From: Piezodorus guildinii
Taxonomy: Eukaryota; Arthropoda; Insecta; Hemiptera; Pentatomidae
Assembly: GCA_023052935.1 (NCBI GenBank)
Contig: CM041295.1
Span: forward strand, 19,654,880-19,718,879
Length of the DNA: 64,000 nucleotides
Reading direction: 5' to 3'
Position numbers and translations under genes: made by a program. A model generated the notes under the pieces. That model did no database searches. It was given only the letters and a program-made list of their open reading frames with translations, and was not told the DNA's origin. Positions 10,328 to 21,930 of this stretch are shown here, one piece after another; the first letter of the stretch is position 1; every line of letters starts with the position of its first letter.

Positions 10328-10922
10328 ATTTACTAAAATTATTATTACTAATTACTATAATTGTTACTACCTGTATTGTTATTATTATTATTTTACATAA
10401 TTATTAATTATACTATTTCCAATTGTTTAATGGGCTTTGCCTGTGAAATCCAAAAATTAAAAATCTTTAAATATATTAATAATTTAGATAATAATTAATT
10501 ACATATTAAAGCGGGAAATTAGTCTCAACAAGCAATAAATATAGTAAAACGCGTCAATCTTCGGCCTCAAAAGAAGAAACCAAACTGAATCTGCATTCAT
10601 CACCGTATTTGTCTCGGAAACAATTCACCTATAGAAGGGTGAAATCCCACTTAATTCCGCTCTTTCATTCTTTATTCTTTCTCTATTGTTAAAACGTTTT
10701 TATTCATTCTTTTTTTTTTTTTTTTCTTAGCTGAACAGAATTTATAATATTCGGCTTAAATTTCCCTAGTCCATCTTTTTAAAAATTAATCCCTTACGGG
10801 TCGGGCATCCATTGTCTTCCTGAAACCACGCAAAAGCGCGATTTAATCAGAAAATGGAATCACCTAATAACTGAGGTATCTTGTTTTGAATTACCTCATT
10901 ATAGCTGACATCGTTAATTAAC

Positions 10923-10968
10923 GTTATATAACATATTATATGTTATATTATATAACAAATTATCAGGA
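10923..10968. repeat. AT-rich palindrome
   Basis: Overlapping short palindromes built from TTATATAACATATTATATG and TTATATTATATAAC. A sequence-composition feature with no further support for function. Confidence 0.5.
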
Positions 10969-11189
10969 AGGTTCCCAGAATACGATGTGAATGGGTCTCT
11001 GGTTCAGTTTGTAAAACAGCCAATAAATAAAATATATAGGTACATTTCCAAGAGTTTTCTTTTTTTTTTTTTTTTTTGCAATATTATTTTTTTCTTCCGT
11101 TTATTTGTAAACATTATGACATCACTATTGTCACCATCTTTTAAATATAGAATGTAATAATACTAAATAAATAAGTATAAGTTTTTAAT

Positions 11190-11810
11190 TTCTTTTGTTA
11201 TGTGCTTTATGACAGTATTATTAAGACATATAGTTAATATGTGTTTATTAAATTGGCATAACATGAATTATGATTTTGGACATTTGATTTTTATTTTTTT
11301 CAATGGTAATCAATCCGAAATATGAAAGAAACGATTACCATTGAAAAGTTAAAAAAATCGCACCATAGACAAAAAATCAGAGGTCCAAAATCTTAATTCA
11401 TGTTATGCAAATTAAATAAAGATACATTAACAATAAGTCTCAATAAAAATAATAATACTTTCATAAAGGACTTATAACAAACAAACAAAAAATAATAATA
11501 AATAATAAAAACCATTCTCGGACCACAGTAGTTTGTGAAATAACCCACTACCTCTCTGAACCATTTCAATATAGCATCTTTGTATTCAGTGTTCTTTCAA
11601 AGTTTCCGCAAAGGTATATGTAAGGCATTATTTTGTCCCAAATTGTAAGTAAATATTAAATAATTTATTTTATATGTATTTTAAACCTTATAAAAAAAAT
11701 GTAAAAACTAATTGAGATGACTATTTAACTACTGTGTATCTTAAATTTATTCAAAAATGCTTTCTACCTCTTTAACAATAACATCATCTATTAAATATAT
11801 CTCACACTCA
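11190..11810 (+). repeat. Repeat family R, copy 1
   Basis: Homologous over most of its length to 28660-29170: both contain CAGTGTTCTTTCAAAGTTT, ATGTAAG.CA.TATTTT, GACTATTTAACTACTGT (ATCTATTTAATTACTGT there) and CTAACAATAACATCAT. The first 270 bp form the hairpin listed separately. No protein is encoded; likely a nonautonomous transposon. Confidence 0.6.
11213..11465. repeat. Hairpin (MITE-like), about 250 bp
   Basis: Left arm AGTATTATTAAGAC, GCATAACATGAATTATGATT and TCAATGGTAATC; right arm GATTACCATTGA, AATCTTAATTCATGTTATGC and AATAATAATACT. The arms pair with mismatches around a 20-bp loop at about 11320. Part of repeat family R. Confidence 0.75.
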
Positions 11811-11879
11811 AATATGCTCTCCTTAACTTCCTTTTATTTTACATTTATTTTCTTTTACAATTTTTTTCATACACTTTTC

Positions 11880-11926
11880 AACGTTTCGGGGCTCTTTTCC
11901 GATTATCAAGACTGAAACAATTTTTT
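11880..11926 (-). other. Degenerate hammerhead-like motif (Penelope-type)
   Basis: Minus strand reads CTTGATAATCGGAAAAGAG then CCCCGAAACGTT. The order TGATAA, a short stem, CGAAAC follows the hammerhead core, but the conserved CTGATGA is altered to TTGATAA. Likely a decayed terminal repeat of a Penelope-like element. No GIY-YIG or RT coding region is visible nearby. Confidence 0.4.
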
Positions 11927-12439
11927 TTAAAGTTCAATTTGTGAAAATACATTATTTAAATATATGTATTTGAAAATTATCTTCATTAATTTGTCATTAT
12001 AAATTTAAAACTTATTAATATGATTTACCTTTTCTAAAAACACTTTCAAATATATCACTCATTAATTTACATTTATAGCCATATCGAAGTTTATTGGCTG
12101 ACTGTTTCTATTATTTTCCAATTTTACACTTTGTACCTTTCCAGTATTCCTATGTAATCCCTGTGCCTTGTATTTATTTTTATTTTTATTACTATTAATT
12201 ATATATCTAATTATGTTGTTTTGATTATTGTTATATTTATTTTAAAATTCTACCTTATTTAAGATGTCTGTGTAATGTGTTCCTAGGTTTTTTGTATCCG
12301 TTATGAAATTTATTGTCCTGCTATAATTTTAGTAATGTGTATGGCCACTATTAATTTCCTATTTCTATTGTTTTGTGATTTATCTAAAATATATGTATTT
12401 TCGAAATTTTTTTTTATTTATGGTTTAATATTTTATATA

Positions 12440-12560
12440 TACGAAAGGATAGAAAATAACTGGTAAAATCACGAAAATCAAAAATGTCGAGCGGCAAGGT
12501 CTGGACGATTTGGAATTGATTGACCCAAATATATTTTGCTTCATCTTCATTATACATTCC
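12440..12560 (+). repeat. Fragment related to the foldback element arm
   Basis: TGTCGAGCGGCAAGGTCTGG, ACGATT, GAATTGATTGACCCA matches the right arm of the foldback element at about 21483-21530 (TGTTGAGTGGAAAGGTCTGG and GAATGGATTGACCCA). Diverged, ends not found. Confidence 0.5.
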
Positions 12561-13058
12561 TGCAATAAAAAATACAAACCAGTAACCTTTTTTAGTTCCA
12601 GGAAAAAATTTAATATAACTGGGCAATTCATTTCTACATTTACTTTCCCCCCGTCCAATAAATACCAGGAAAGGGAGTTTCCGAAGAAATACCTCTTTTG
12701 TGATTCAATGAAACTTATAAATTTATTACCAAACAATCAGGCGTGGGCAGGCTACATTAAATATTTTATAGCGGGTTCTAAAATTGGGATTGGTAAGCCA
12801 TACAGGTATACCTACCTACCTCTAAAGGGAAGCTGACGGGAAAAAAATTCAGGCCCACCAATCATTCATGCAGCTCTCACATGTCAATGTCAGTGAATCG
12901 AACTTCAAATAATTAAAATTAGTTTTCATGAAACTTAATGTTTTTTTTTTTTAAATTAAATCAAGTAAAAATATAAATTCGTATCCATAACCATCTCTCT
13001 AGTTATGGTTTAGTTAATTGTTGCCAATTATTGAGTTTTATGTATGTTTATTTATTTA
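12561..13058. other. AT-rich stretch without recognised genes
   Basis: Overlapping frames exist on both strands around 12414-12836, but they mirror one another and show no motif. They probably belong to an unidentified repeat related to the foldback fragment on the left. Confidence 0.4.
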
Positions 13059-13072
13059 CACTCATGAAATAT

Positions 13073-16000
13073 TCTTCTTCTCTTCTTCTTTATCTTCCTT
13101 CTATGTGCCTTTACTAGCGTGGAGGGGCCTCGATCCAACGTTGCCAAGCTTCACGATTTCTGCAGAGTTGTTTAAGTTCCTGCAATCTTTTCCCTCCGAT
13201 CTTCTGGATATATCCGTCATACAAAATCCTAGGCCTTCCGCGCGGCCTTTTTCCAGTGGGTCGAGCTTCCAACACTTTTCTGGGTTCGCGGTCCTCATTC
13301 ATTCGACAAACATGGCCGAACCATTTTAGCTGTCGCTTCTCGAGGATGGTTTTCAGCGCAGGAATTTTCAGCTCCGCTCTAATTCCTTCATTTCTTACGC
13401 GGTTTCTTCTCGTTTTTCCTAAGACCCTACGTAAATACCTCATTTCAGCTGCAGTAATTCGGCTTATTTGTTTGTCCAGCATTACCCAGCTCTCGTTCCC
13501 GTAGGTAAGAGTGGGGAGGTATATAGATTTGTAAATGTGGAGCTTCGTCTCTAGCCCCACATCTCGATGGCCAACAATACTATTGCATATACTGTAATAG
13601 ATTTGATTTGCTTTAGCAATCCTGTTAGCAATTTCGTAATCTATTTTTCCCTGCCTATTTATATTGCAGCCTGAGTAGAGAAAGTTATCAACTACTTCGA
13701 GAGCCTCGCCGTTACAAATCACCTCCACAGTCTCTTCCTCATCTCGGGACAGGACCAGTATCTTGCTCTTGGAGACATTTATGGTCATTCCCTTTCGCTG
13801 AAGTTTTCCTGCCATTCTATTAGAGCTTGCTGTAATTTGTCTTTCGTATCGCAAATAAGGACGATATCATCAGCGTATAACAGTGACTGGCTCAGTATCG
13901 TCCTCATGTTCCACTTACCAAGCACTGTTCGGGCAGTTCGCCTTTTACAAATTTTATGGATCTCATCCATAAACACTGTAAACAGAAGCGGGCTCAGACT
14001 GTCTCCCTGCTTTACTCCTCTATCAATGGGAAAAGGTGCAGATTCTGTTCCATTAATCCGTACCACTCCTTTAGAATCAGTGTATACAGATTCTATGGCG
14101 GAAATAAGATCTATTGGTACATTTTTCGCTGCAAGGGCGTTCCATATTTCTTGACGTGGGACCGAGTCGAAAGCAGCCTTTAGGTCCAGGAATGCGAAAT
14201 ATGTGCTTCTATCTCTGTCCCATGATTTTTCTAATATATTTCTTATGACAAAGATATTATCCTGGGTCTGCCTGCCAGGGCGAAAACCTGCTTGCTCCTC
14301 TTCCAGTTGTTCCTCCACAATTCGTCGTAGCCTTTTCTCCAGAATGTGCGTGTACATTTTGTATGCCACGGACAGGAGGCTAATTGGTCTATAATTAGCA
14401 CATTCCGTTTGACTCCCTTTTTTGTGAATAGGAATAATCACACTGTACTCCCAATGTTTCGGAATTCTTTTGGTATCCCATACCGTCTGAAATAGCCCTT
14501 GCAATGCTGTAATGAGCTCTTGTCCTCCATATTTCAGGAACTCGGGGGCGATGTTGTCTCTGCCTGCAGCCTTCCCTGTCTTTAACTGTTCAAGAGCCAG
14601 CTCTACTTCTTCTTCGTTAATGGGTTCATCACTGACTTCGTAGATCGTCTGTCCCCTTTGTTCTCTAACTGCTTCTTTATTAGCGAAGAGGTCTAGGTAG
14701 TGTCTACGCCATCTCTCTAATATTTTAGATGTTTCTGTCAGCAATTCACCGTTATTATCTTTAACATTTCTAACTGGCTTTGCTCTTTTGCCCTTCAAGA
14801 ATTTCACAGTACGCCAAAACTTTTTGATATTTTCTCTATGATTTTCATCTAGGCTCTTCCCGAATTCTTCCCATGATATTCTTTTTTGTGCTTTTACTAC
14901 TGCTTTGGCCTCATTCCTCGCTCTTCTATACTCAGCCCAGTTATCGGGTGTCTTATGGCGTTGATATGATTTCCATGCTTGCTTCTTTCGGTTTATAACC
15001 GTCTTAACATCATCATTCCACCATTTGCTGCGTTTGCCTTTATAGGTGAATTTTTGTATGCCACAGACCTCTTTGGCGGTTCTCAAGATGGAAATTTTGA
15101 GGGCACTCCATTGTTTCTCTGCGTCTCCGTCTAAATCCAGGACTCTGAGACTTTCTTCCAATTCGGAAGAATATATTTTTCTCTTATCAGGATCATCTAA
15201 AGCACGAACTTTTATTGTTTCATAAACTTTAGCTTGAGACTTGCGGTTCTTAAGATCTTAGTATCCGCGACTAACAGCAGATGATCTGTGCCTATTTCTG
15301 CCCCTCTTATTACTTTCACATCTCTGAAATATTGTCGGATTCCTCGTTCATAGATAAAATAGTCGATGACACTATTCCCTACTGCGCACGAGAAAGTAAT
15401 TTTGTGTACTCTTTTATGTGGGTAGAAGGAATTTCCTAGTAAGAGATCATTGTCGACGCAGAAATCAATCAATCTTTGGCCATTTTCATTTTTAACTATT
15501 TCACCTCCATGAGGTCCCATCGCACCGAATGAGGTTCTGTTGTCTCGTCCAATTCTTGCATTAAAATCTCCACAGAGAATTACCATCATTCCTTTGTCCC
15601 TGCTTCTATCAATCGCTCGTTGCAGGCCTGAGTAAAACAATTCTTTATCCAATAACCCAGCATCTTCAGTGGGAGCGTATACTTGGATGATTGTTAACTT
15701 TCCAATGATTACTTGGAGGTCTGCAAGTATAATCCTGGAAGAGACTGGCTCCCATTCTTCAACTCTGTTATATGCTGCAGAAGACATGACTATCCCCACT
15801 CCCTCTTTAGCCCGAACGTCCTTTGGTACACCTGCATATATCAGGAAATATCCGTCCTCCAGCTCTACTTCTCCGCTTCCTTTCCTCTTCACCTCAGCCA
15901 TTCCCAATATGTCGATCTTATATTTCTTCATTTCACCACTAGCTCGACCTCTTTTCCTGTCAGTGATTTTATATTCCAGGTTCCAAATCTTAGATCCTTA

Positions 16001-16301
16001 TCCGTGCCACGTCGTTTCCGTTGAGACAGTCCATTTGTTCCGAGGCCATGTATGTTGCTTTGAATCAGTTTTACTCCTTTACGGGTGATTGGCCCAGTAA
16101 AGAAGGATCCGTTACCTCGGGCCAACTGGGGTCATTTTATACCCGATGACCGATGGGTCTTCCCAGGGAAGGATGCCCTGAGGTGTATACTGTATATGTC
16201 CTTATGTTAGTGTTAATGTAAGGTGTACTGTTCTGGGAGTATTAGTGCAGTATACTGAACTCGGGAAACCCTATAGCTGTACACTTCAGCTACCCCTGCG
16301 G
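13073..16301 (-). mobile_element. LINE-B, full-length copy with 14-bp TSD
   Basis: A 3.2-kb APE-type LINE on the minus strand, bounded by a perfect direct repeat CACTCATGAAATAT at 13059-13072 and 16302-16315. The order is a 5' UTR of about 175 bp, endonuclease, reverse transcriptase, C-terminal Arg-rich segment, and a 3' tail of GAA-like repeats (the CTTCTTCTC run at 13073-13090). Architecture and microsatellite tail resemble RTE-like LINEs; clade not resolved without a tree. A truncated relative lies at 38943-40258 and a scrap at 29590-29752. Confidence 0.92.
13114..16125 (-). pseudogene. LINE-B endonuclease/reverse transcriptase, three frameshifts
   Basis: Reading from 16125 downward: FGTWNIKSLTGKE starts the APE endonuclease (DNA nicking at the target). 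It continues with ILGMAEVKRKG (catalytic Glu region), LCGDFNARIGRD (Asp/Asn) and GTDHLLL (DH). The RT follows: NYRPISLLSVAYKMY, GFRPGRQTQDNI, FAFLDLKAAFDSV (motif A Asp), GVKQGDSLSPLLF and LLYADDIVLI (motif C). After that come TLTYGNESWVML and the C-terminal GRPRILYDGYIQKIGGKRL. Frame changes occur near 15930, 15240 and 13800. At 13800 the second copy has one extra base that keeps the frame, so this is a 1-bp loss here. All catalytic boxes survive, implying recent death. Confidence 0.92.
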
Positions 16302-16377
16302 CACTCATGAAATATAAAGTAATTAAATTGTCAATTTTTTTATTATAAAATTAAAATACTGTAAGTGGATGGATATA

Positions 16378-16960
16378 GAATCGGTCATAATTACTTCGAG
16401 AGATTTGAGGTGCGATCGGGTTTGAAACAGAGTGACTCCCTTTCACCTGTTTTATTTAATATAGCTATAGAATATGTCATAGATAAGGTGATGTGTACCG
16501 AGAAAGGTTTAAATATGGGTGACAAGATTCCGGTTTTGGGGCATGCCGATGATTTAGTACTGCTAGGTACACGGAAGACACGGAAACTATACAACTAAAT
16601 ACAAGTGTGCTAATAAAAACCGGCTTAAGGTTTTCGAAAATAAGATACTGCGTAAAATATTTGGTCCGAAAAGAGAGATAAGGCCACTGGGGAGTTTAAA
16701 AGGTTGCACAACGCGGAATTGCGGAGTTTGTTGAGAGTAAAGTTGTTGGACTCGGTGAGGAACGGATTCCGAGAAAATTGGTATTCGCTGAACCGACTGG
16801 CAGGCGTCCTAAAGGTAGGCCGAAGCGTCGATGGGAGGATAGCATTACGGCTGATCTTGGGGGCTTGGGCTTGACCGGCGAACATTGGACGAGTCTGTGC
16901 AGGCGAAGTTTGGTGGTATCGGCATCGAACCTTCGGGTTCGGTAAGCCTATTATTATTAT
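16378..16960 (+). mobile_element. RTE-A LINE, truncated and internally deleted, 16-bp TSD
   Basis: Starts inside the RT (GHNYFERFEVRSGLKQSDSL) and passes through GHADDLVLLG, the motif C box, where HADD replaces YADD. At about 16620 it jumps from the AATAAAAACCGG segment to CTTAAGGTTTTCGAAAATAA, skipping about 320 bp present at 44215-44540. A second, smaller loss occurs near 16727. It ends in (ATT)n. TAAGTGGATGGATATA flanks it at 16362-16377 and 16961-16976, a perfect TSD. Confidence 0.92.
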
Positions 16961-16976
16961 TAAGTGGATGGATATA

Positions 16977-17698
16977 CTTTTAAAAGGGATATATACCGGC
17001 GGATAGTCATAGGATTTTTAAAAGAAGTAAAAAATCCTCGGTTTTGCAGTCTTTAGAAGAGATGTAAAGTGGTGGTCCCGAGCCTGTGCGATGTCAGTAC
17101 TCGTTTAAGATCCCTGAAGAGAAGAGAGAAGACGAAGATTACACGGATGTAAACATAAATCCCACCTAAATCTAAATTGTAAAGTATTTACCTTTCCCTT
17201 TGTTCTAATACACCAATATTAATTTCCATAATATTACATTCATTCAACTTAATATACAGTCCAGTACAGGCCCCTTCATAATGATGGTCAGACTAAACAA
17301 TGGCGTAAATGTTCAAATTCAGTTAGCAACATAATTGAGAATTTCCAATGAATTGGATAGAGAATGTTCAAGAGTTTCGAAACCACAAAGCTCAGCCCCC
17401 TAAGCCGGAATAATCCAATTGTTGACATTCAGGTAATTAACAATAAGCTCGGATCGATTGACTAATAAGTACTAAAGTAGAGGAAAATAATGAGAAATTT
17501 TTTAGTCGTTTCTCACTCTGACAGGCGGTAGGTTACTCTGAGTGCTCGAAAATAAATCATAAGTAAATTTTTAATTTATGTAAAACATAAAGGATTGAGT
17601 AGAAAACAGTTATCGATCCAAAAATAATGAAAGAAAATGTTATCCTCCACCGAATAACCTCTGAGAAATCAAAATAGTTTATTTAATATATCACTAAA
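16977..17698. other. Stretch without recognised genes
   Basis: No gene or repeat is recognised. The GC content rises slightly at 17030-17150 but contains no sustained reading frame. Confidence 0.5.
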
Positions 17699-17700
17699 TA

Positions 17701-18321
17701 TTGGGTTGTGTCACATGAAATGTCCGTTTTCAAGGTAAAGGATTTTTATTAAAAATACGATATGAAAACAAGATAATTTTATTCGAAGTATTTACCTTCA
17801 TTTTCTACACATTTTTCCCAAGGTGACACCAACTTTTTTATCCCCGAACTGAAAAACTTTGAGCTTTGAAGTGAAACAAAATCTGAAAATGCACTTTTCA
17901 CTTGATCATCATTTTCAAAAAGTTTTCCTTTGACGAAGTTGTCTAAATTCCTGAACAGGTGGTAATCTGTTGGAGATAAGTCTGGAGAATATGGTGGGTG
18001 CGGAAGAAATTCGTAGCCCAGTTCTTTCAATTTTTGCACGGTATGTTTTGAAACATGAGGTCTTGCTGCCGCTCAGTGAGATCATGAGGTACCCATGTAT
18101 CGAGCTTTTTTACTTTCCCAATACACTTTAAATGTCTGGAAACGGTAGATGAACTTGCATTTAGTTGTGCTGAGAGTCCTTTAACTGTTTGGTAGGGGTT
18201 TCCATCTACTGTATGTTTGAGGACATCGTTGTCTAGTACGGACGGAGGTCTTCCTCGGGGCAAGTTTTCAAGTCGGTATCCCCAGCTGAAAACTTGGCAA
18301 ACCAATGGTGAATGGTCAGTT
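17701..18321 (-). mobile_element. mariner copy 1, internally deleted, 5' end missing
   Basis: Left edge is the 3' inverted terminal repeat TTGGGTTGTGTCACATGAAA preceded by TA. The minus strand carries the 3' UTR, the transposase end, the internal deletion junction at about 18055, and N-terminal sequence. It stops at about 18321, after CAGTTCATTAACA, where unrelated DNA follows; the start codon and 5' terminal repeat are lost. Confidence 0.9.
17776..18321 (-). pseudogene. mariner transposase remnant
   Basis: N-terminal part: RLENLPRGRPPSVLDNDVLK, GNPYQTVKGLSAQLNASSST and VSRHLKCIGKVKKLDTWVPH, the helix-turn-helix DNA-binding region. After DLTERQQ the sequence jumps to the C-terminal part: QKLKELGYEFLPHPPYSPDL, SPTDYHLFRNL and KCVENEGKYFE. 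The Asp of SPTDYH is the third residue of the DD34D triad; the regions holding the first two Asp are deleted. A frameshift occurs at the junction. Cannot catalyse transposition. Confidence 0.9.
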
Positions 18322-18973
18322 CATTAACAATTCTATTTATAATTAAAATTATATTTGACCCATAAAATGGCTTTCAAAGTTTCAACACTTAATTTTGATT
18401 TGTCTGATGTCCACACTTGATTTACTGTAGAAAAAACGTATAATTTTATGTTTTGATTCTTAAAGATAAATACAAATTTTGAATTAATTTGCGAATATCT
18501 ATCTGTTCTTTTTTAAACTACAATATTATATGTCTATGATAATTAAAACAATTAATAATATGTTATAAACACATACAGTACAAACATTCACCTCACATCG
18601 GCAATATTTCGCCGAATTAGTTTGAGTGAGACTTAGGCTTTGAAGGTACAGAAGATCGTGGGAGGCTCTTGATGGCGATGTTCTGTGGCCTTCTCTGGAA
18701 GGAAACTTGGTTATTTGGCTTCAGGGGACCTTAAAACGCGTATTTGTAAAAAAAAAAAAAAAACTGGAATTAAAAAAAAAAATTAGGAATGCAATACTTT
18801 ACCTTACTGTAAATTGCATAAGGGTCAATCCATTCAAAATCACTTTTGTGCAGCCGTTCGCGACTGAAAACATGTGTTAGGAAAATCTTTCTAATTTTGC
18901 AGATATCGAGTTGAAACAAAACATAATACAAGACAAAGATATAACTTGATATTTGTGTCGGTACAACATATAA

Positions 18974-18977
<4 letters not shown>

Positions 18978-19021
<44 letters not shown>

Positions 19022-20093
19022 AAATTTACAACTGTACAAAAAATACATCAAGTAAATATGCTGTAATGTTATAACACATGGAATGAACATGAAGAGAAAC
19101 TGCCCATTGACAGCGCTCTTTGGTAGTGAGTCTAAACAAGAAGGTCTCGAGGCCATCTTCTTTTCAGACGCCTCGGAGGATTATCAGGAATGGAAGAGGA
19201 AGCAAGGATTGAAACTAATGGATTAGAGTGGGAGTGGAGTTTTTCATGGAAGGTGTGATACCTGGTACGGGCCAAATCAGCAACATATGGAACATTAAGA
19301 TCATTGTGGATGATTTTATTCGTGACAAAGTAAGGAGCGTTAAGGATTTTGGATTGTAAGGATTGGATACGGGAAGAGTTTGATGGTTTAGTAGAGCCCC
19401 AAAGTTCTACTCCGTAGGTCCAGATAGGCCTTATGATGGTCATGTAAATGAGTCTTTTGTAGTTAAGTGAAAGGTTAGAGCGTCTGTCTAGTAAGTGTTG
19501 GAGTAGCCGAAATCTTCGGGCAGTGTCTTGTCTCTTCAGTCTTGTATGCGGATTCCATGTAAGTCGTTTGTCAAGCAGGAGTCCTAAATATCGGATCTGT
19601 TCAACGGGACAAGCGGAATATCATTAAAGGACACTGTAGGGCAGGATGTCATAGGTTACCGACGAAGGGTAAAGGTAATTTGTTGGGATTTATTGGAATT
19701 GATTTTAATTCTCCAATTCTGACACCATACCTCAAGGTCTCTGATGTGGGATTGGAGAGTTTGAGAGGCTATTATAGGATCGTTATTAACCGATAACACA
19801 CAAGTGCCATCGGCATAGGTAGAAAGGAATGTGTTAGGATGGGTTGGGATATCAGCTGTATATACTGTGTAAAGAATGGGTCCTAGTTTACTGCATTGAG
19901 GAACCCTAGCAGACTGGGTGAAGAGAGATGAATAGGAACTATTGTGGTTTATTTTGAAGGATCTTTCAGAGAGGTAGGACTGGATGATTAGGAAGTATGT
20001 AGGAGGAAGGAATTTACGGAGTTGTGTCCTGGGTGCCAGACTCGGTCAAAGGCCTGTTCAACGTCGAGAAAGGCCCCAGTGCAGTACAATCCG
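18978..20093 (-). mobile_element. Jockey-B LINE nested in the foldback left arm, 11-bp TSD
   Basis: Poly(A) tail (plus-strand T run, about 18976-19018) and minus-strand RT coding sequence. The unbroken opposite arm of the foldback shows the empty site. CATATAACCTT is duplicated at 18967-18977 and 20094-20104, so the insertion limits are firm. The copy is 5'-truncated inside the RT, beginning with CTGAFLDVEQAFDRVWH (motif A). Confidence 0.93.
19132..20093 (-). pseudogene. Jockey-type reverse transcriptase, 5'-truncated, frameshifted
   Basis: From the right edge downward: AFLDVEQAFDRVWH (motif A), then in shifted frames SARVPQCSK-type sequence, a TYADGTCVLS region near 19810 where the motif C box reads ADG instead of ADD, and WNPHTRLKRQ. 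The last 103 codons are open: TIIRPIWTYGVELWGSTKPS, PYFVTNKIIHNDLNVPYVAD and PPRRLKRRWPRDLLV. Multiple indels and the changed catalytic box make it inactive. Confidence 0.85.
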
Positions 20094-21930
20094 CATATAA
20101 CCTTAAAATTGAAGAAAGTGCTTAAAAAAATGATCGATTATTATTAAAAAAATGAGGCTTTTAGCGAGTAAAAATACTATAAAGGAAAAGAGGCTGACCT
20201 TTGATTATTTTTTCAAACATGGCTAAGTCACAACTCTACTAGCTGTAAAAATGTCGATCTTTTATATAGTACTTTTTTGTATTTGAATTTTCAAAAATGG
20301 AAAAATCTCGTTTTTAGCAGAGTTTGCATTATTATTCTAATCATAATTTACATGAACATATCTTATTGTTGTAATAACGAAATTTAGTTTATGGACTTTT
20401 AAATATTTGCAAAATTTTATTCGTTATATTTCTTTATAAAATTTATTTTAAGGTTAAGGTCGGTGATATAGTTTTAGTCATAAATATAAAATATGAAGAC
20501 TACGATTTAACATTTAAAATTTAACCTAATTCTAAAGGCGGGACTTTTGAAAAACTTTGCGGGACGGGATAAATTGTGAAAAATCGGGACTGTCCCGTGA
20601 GGTCTGGTCACTTTATATAAGAAGATCAATGCTTAAACGATTGAAATTTCGACAAGTAGTGCAATGAAAAGGCTATATAAGAAAAACAAATTAAGCGTGA
20701 GAATCATTTCTTACCTCCCTTGTTATAGCCCGCTATAAACTTAAGTGGATTTATATTTTCGTCAATTTTTAAAACAATTTTCTTGGCTACTTAGGTAATA
20801 TGCTGTAAGGACCAAAACTGTATACAGTACTCTCATCAACACTCTAGTTTTTGATTCGTTCTGAAATGTGCAAAATTACGGGAGTTAATCATTTTTAGAG
20901 GAACCGTTATTTTAGCAGCGAAGAATATTTTATAACCCGGAAACCAGCTCAGTCTTAGCCACCGAATTCATGTCACTTATAAACCTCGTATACATGTGTA
21001 ACCTATGTTGGTTTTATAATTTTTCACACAGTCGGGTTTTGAGATATTTCCAAGCAAACTCCGCATAAAACAAGTTTTTGCCATTCTTGAAAATTCATAT
21101 ACAAAAAAGTACTATATAAAAGATCGACATTTTTACAGCTAGTAGAGTTGTGACTTAGCCATGTATGAAAAAATAATCAAAGGTGAGTCTCTTTTCCTTT
21201 ATAGTATTTTTACTCGCTAAAAGCCTCATTTTTTTAAAAATTTTCGATCATTTTTTTAAGCACTTTCTTCAATTTTAAGGTTATATGTTGTACCGACACA
21301 AATATCAGGCATATCTTTATCTTATAGTTACTTTTTGTTTCAACTCGATATCTGCAAAATTAGCAACATTAGAAAGATTTTTCAAACACATGTTTTCAGT
21401 CGCGAAGCTGACTTAAAACGGCTGCAACACTAAAAGTGTTTGACAGAAAAAAAACTATCCACGGTATCATTAATATAAAAAATGTTGAGTGGAAAGGTCT
21501 GGACGATTACGAATGGATTGACCCATATGCAATTTATAGTAAGGTAAAGTATTGCATTCCTGAAATTTTTTTTAATTCAATTTTTTTTTTTCACAAATAC
21601 GCGTTTTAAGGTCCTCTGAAGCCAAATAACCAAGTTTACTTCCAGCAAAGGCCACAGAATATCGCCATCAAGAGAGCAAGTCCTCCCACGATCTTCTGTA
21701 CCTTCAAATCCTAAGTCTCACTCCTGGAACTTATTGAACCACCGTTGGCCAGTTCACTCATTCATGCTGACCTCGATGTAAACTTCATCATGGTTTCTGG
21801 AACGTCCCGGCTGAGTTTACACTCTTAAAAAAATTATAAGAACATCCTGCATTGACATCTTAGTAAATAATGAATTATTTATAAGCAGCGAAATGCTATA
21901 GAAAAAGACACATTATCGTTTATAAGAGGA

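Larger units (their letters stand above)
18624..21723. mobile_element. Large foldback (FB-like) element, arms about 0.6 kb
   Basis: The left terminus GAGTGAGACTTAGGCTTTGA is mirrored at the right (TCAAATCCTAAGTCTCACTC). Pairing continues for about 560 bp on the left (18624-20310, excluding a nested Jockey) and 647 bp on the right (21077-21723), around an unpaired middle of about 770 bp. Landmarks in both arms are GATCGTGGGAGG, TTTATTTGGCTTC-type sequence, ACAACATATAACCTTAAAAT, CTACTAGCTGTAAAAATGTC and GATCTTTTATATAGTACTTT. The left arm lacks about 80 bp found at 21420-21500. No transposase is seen. TSD not resolved. Confidence 0.85.

Noticed and set aside
13837..14154. Plus-strand open frames across the LINE-B region (105, 75 and 82 codons)
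   Set aside because: They are antisense shadows of the LINE-B RT; the same shadow appears at 39649-39966 over the second copy.
16618..16640. Splicing as the cause of the RTE-A internal deletion
   Set aside because: The left breakpoint is followed by GTAAAG in the parent, but the right breakpoint has no preceding AG; a CGG microhomology explains the joint better.
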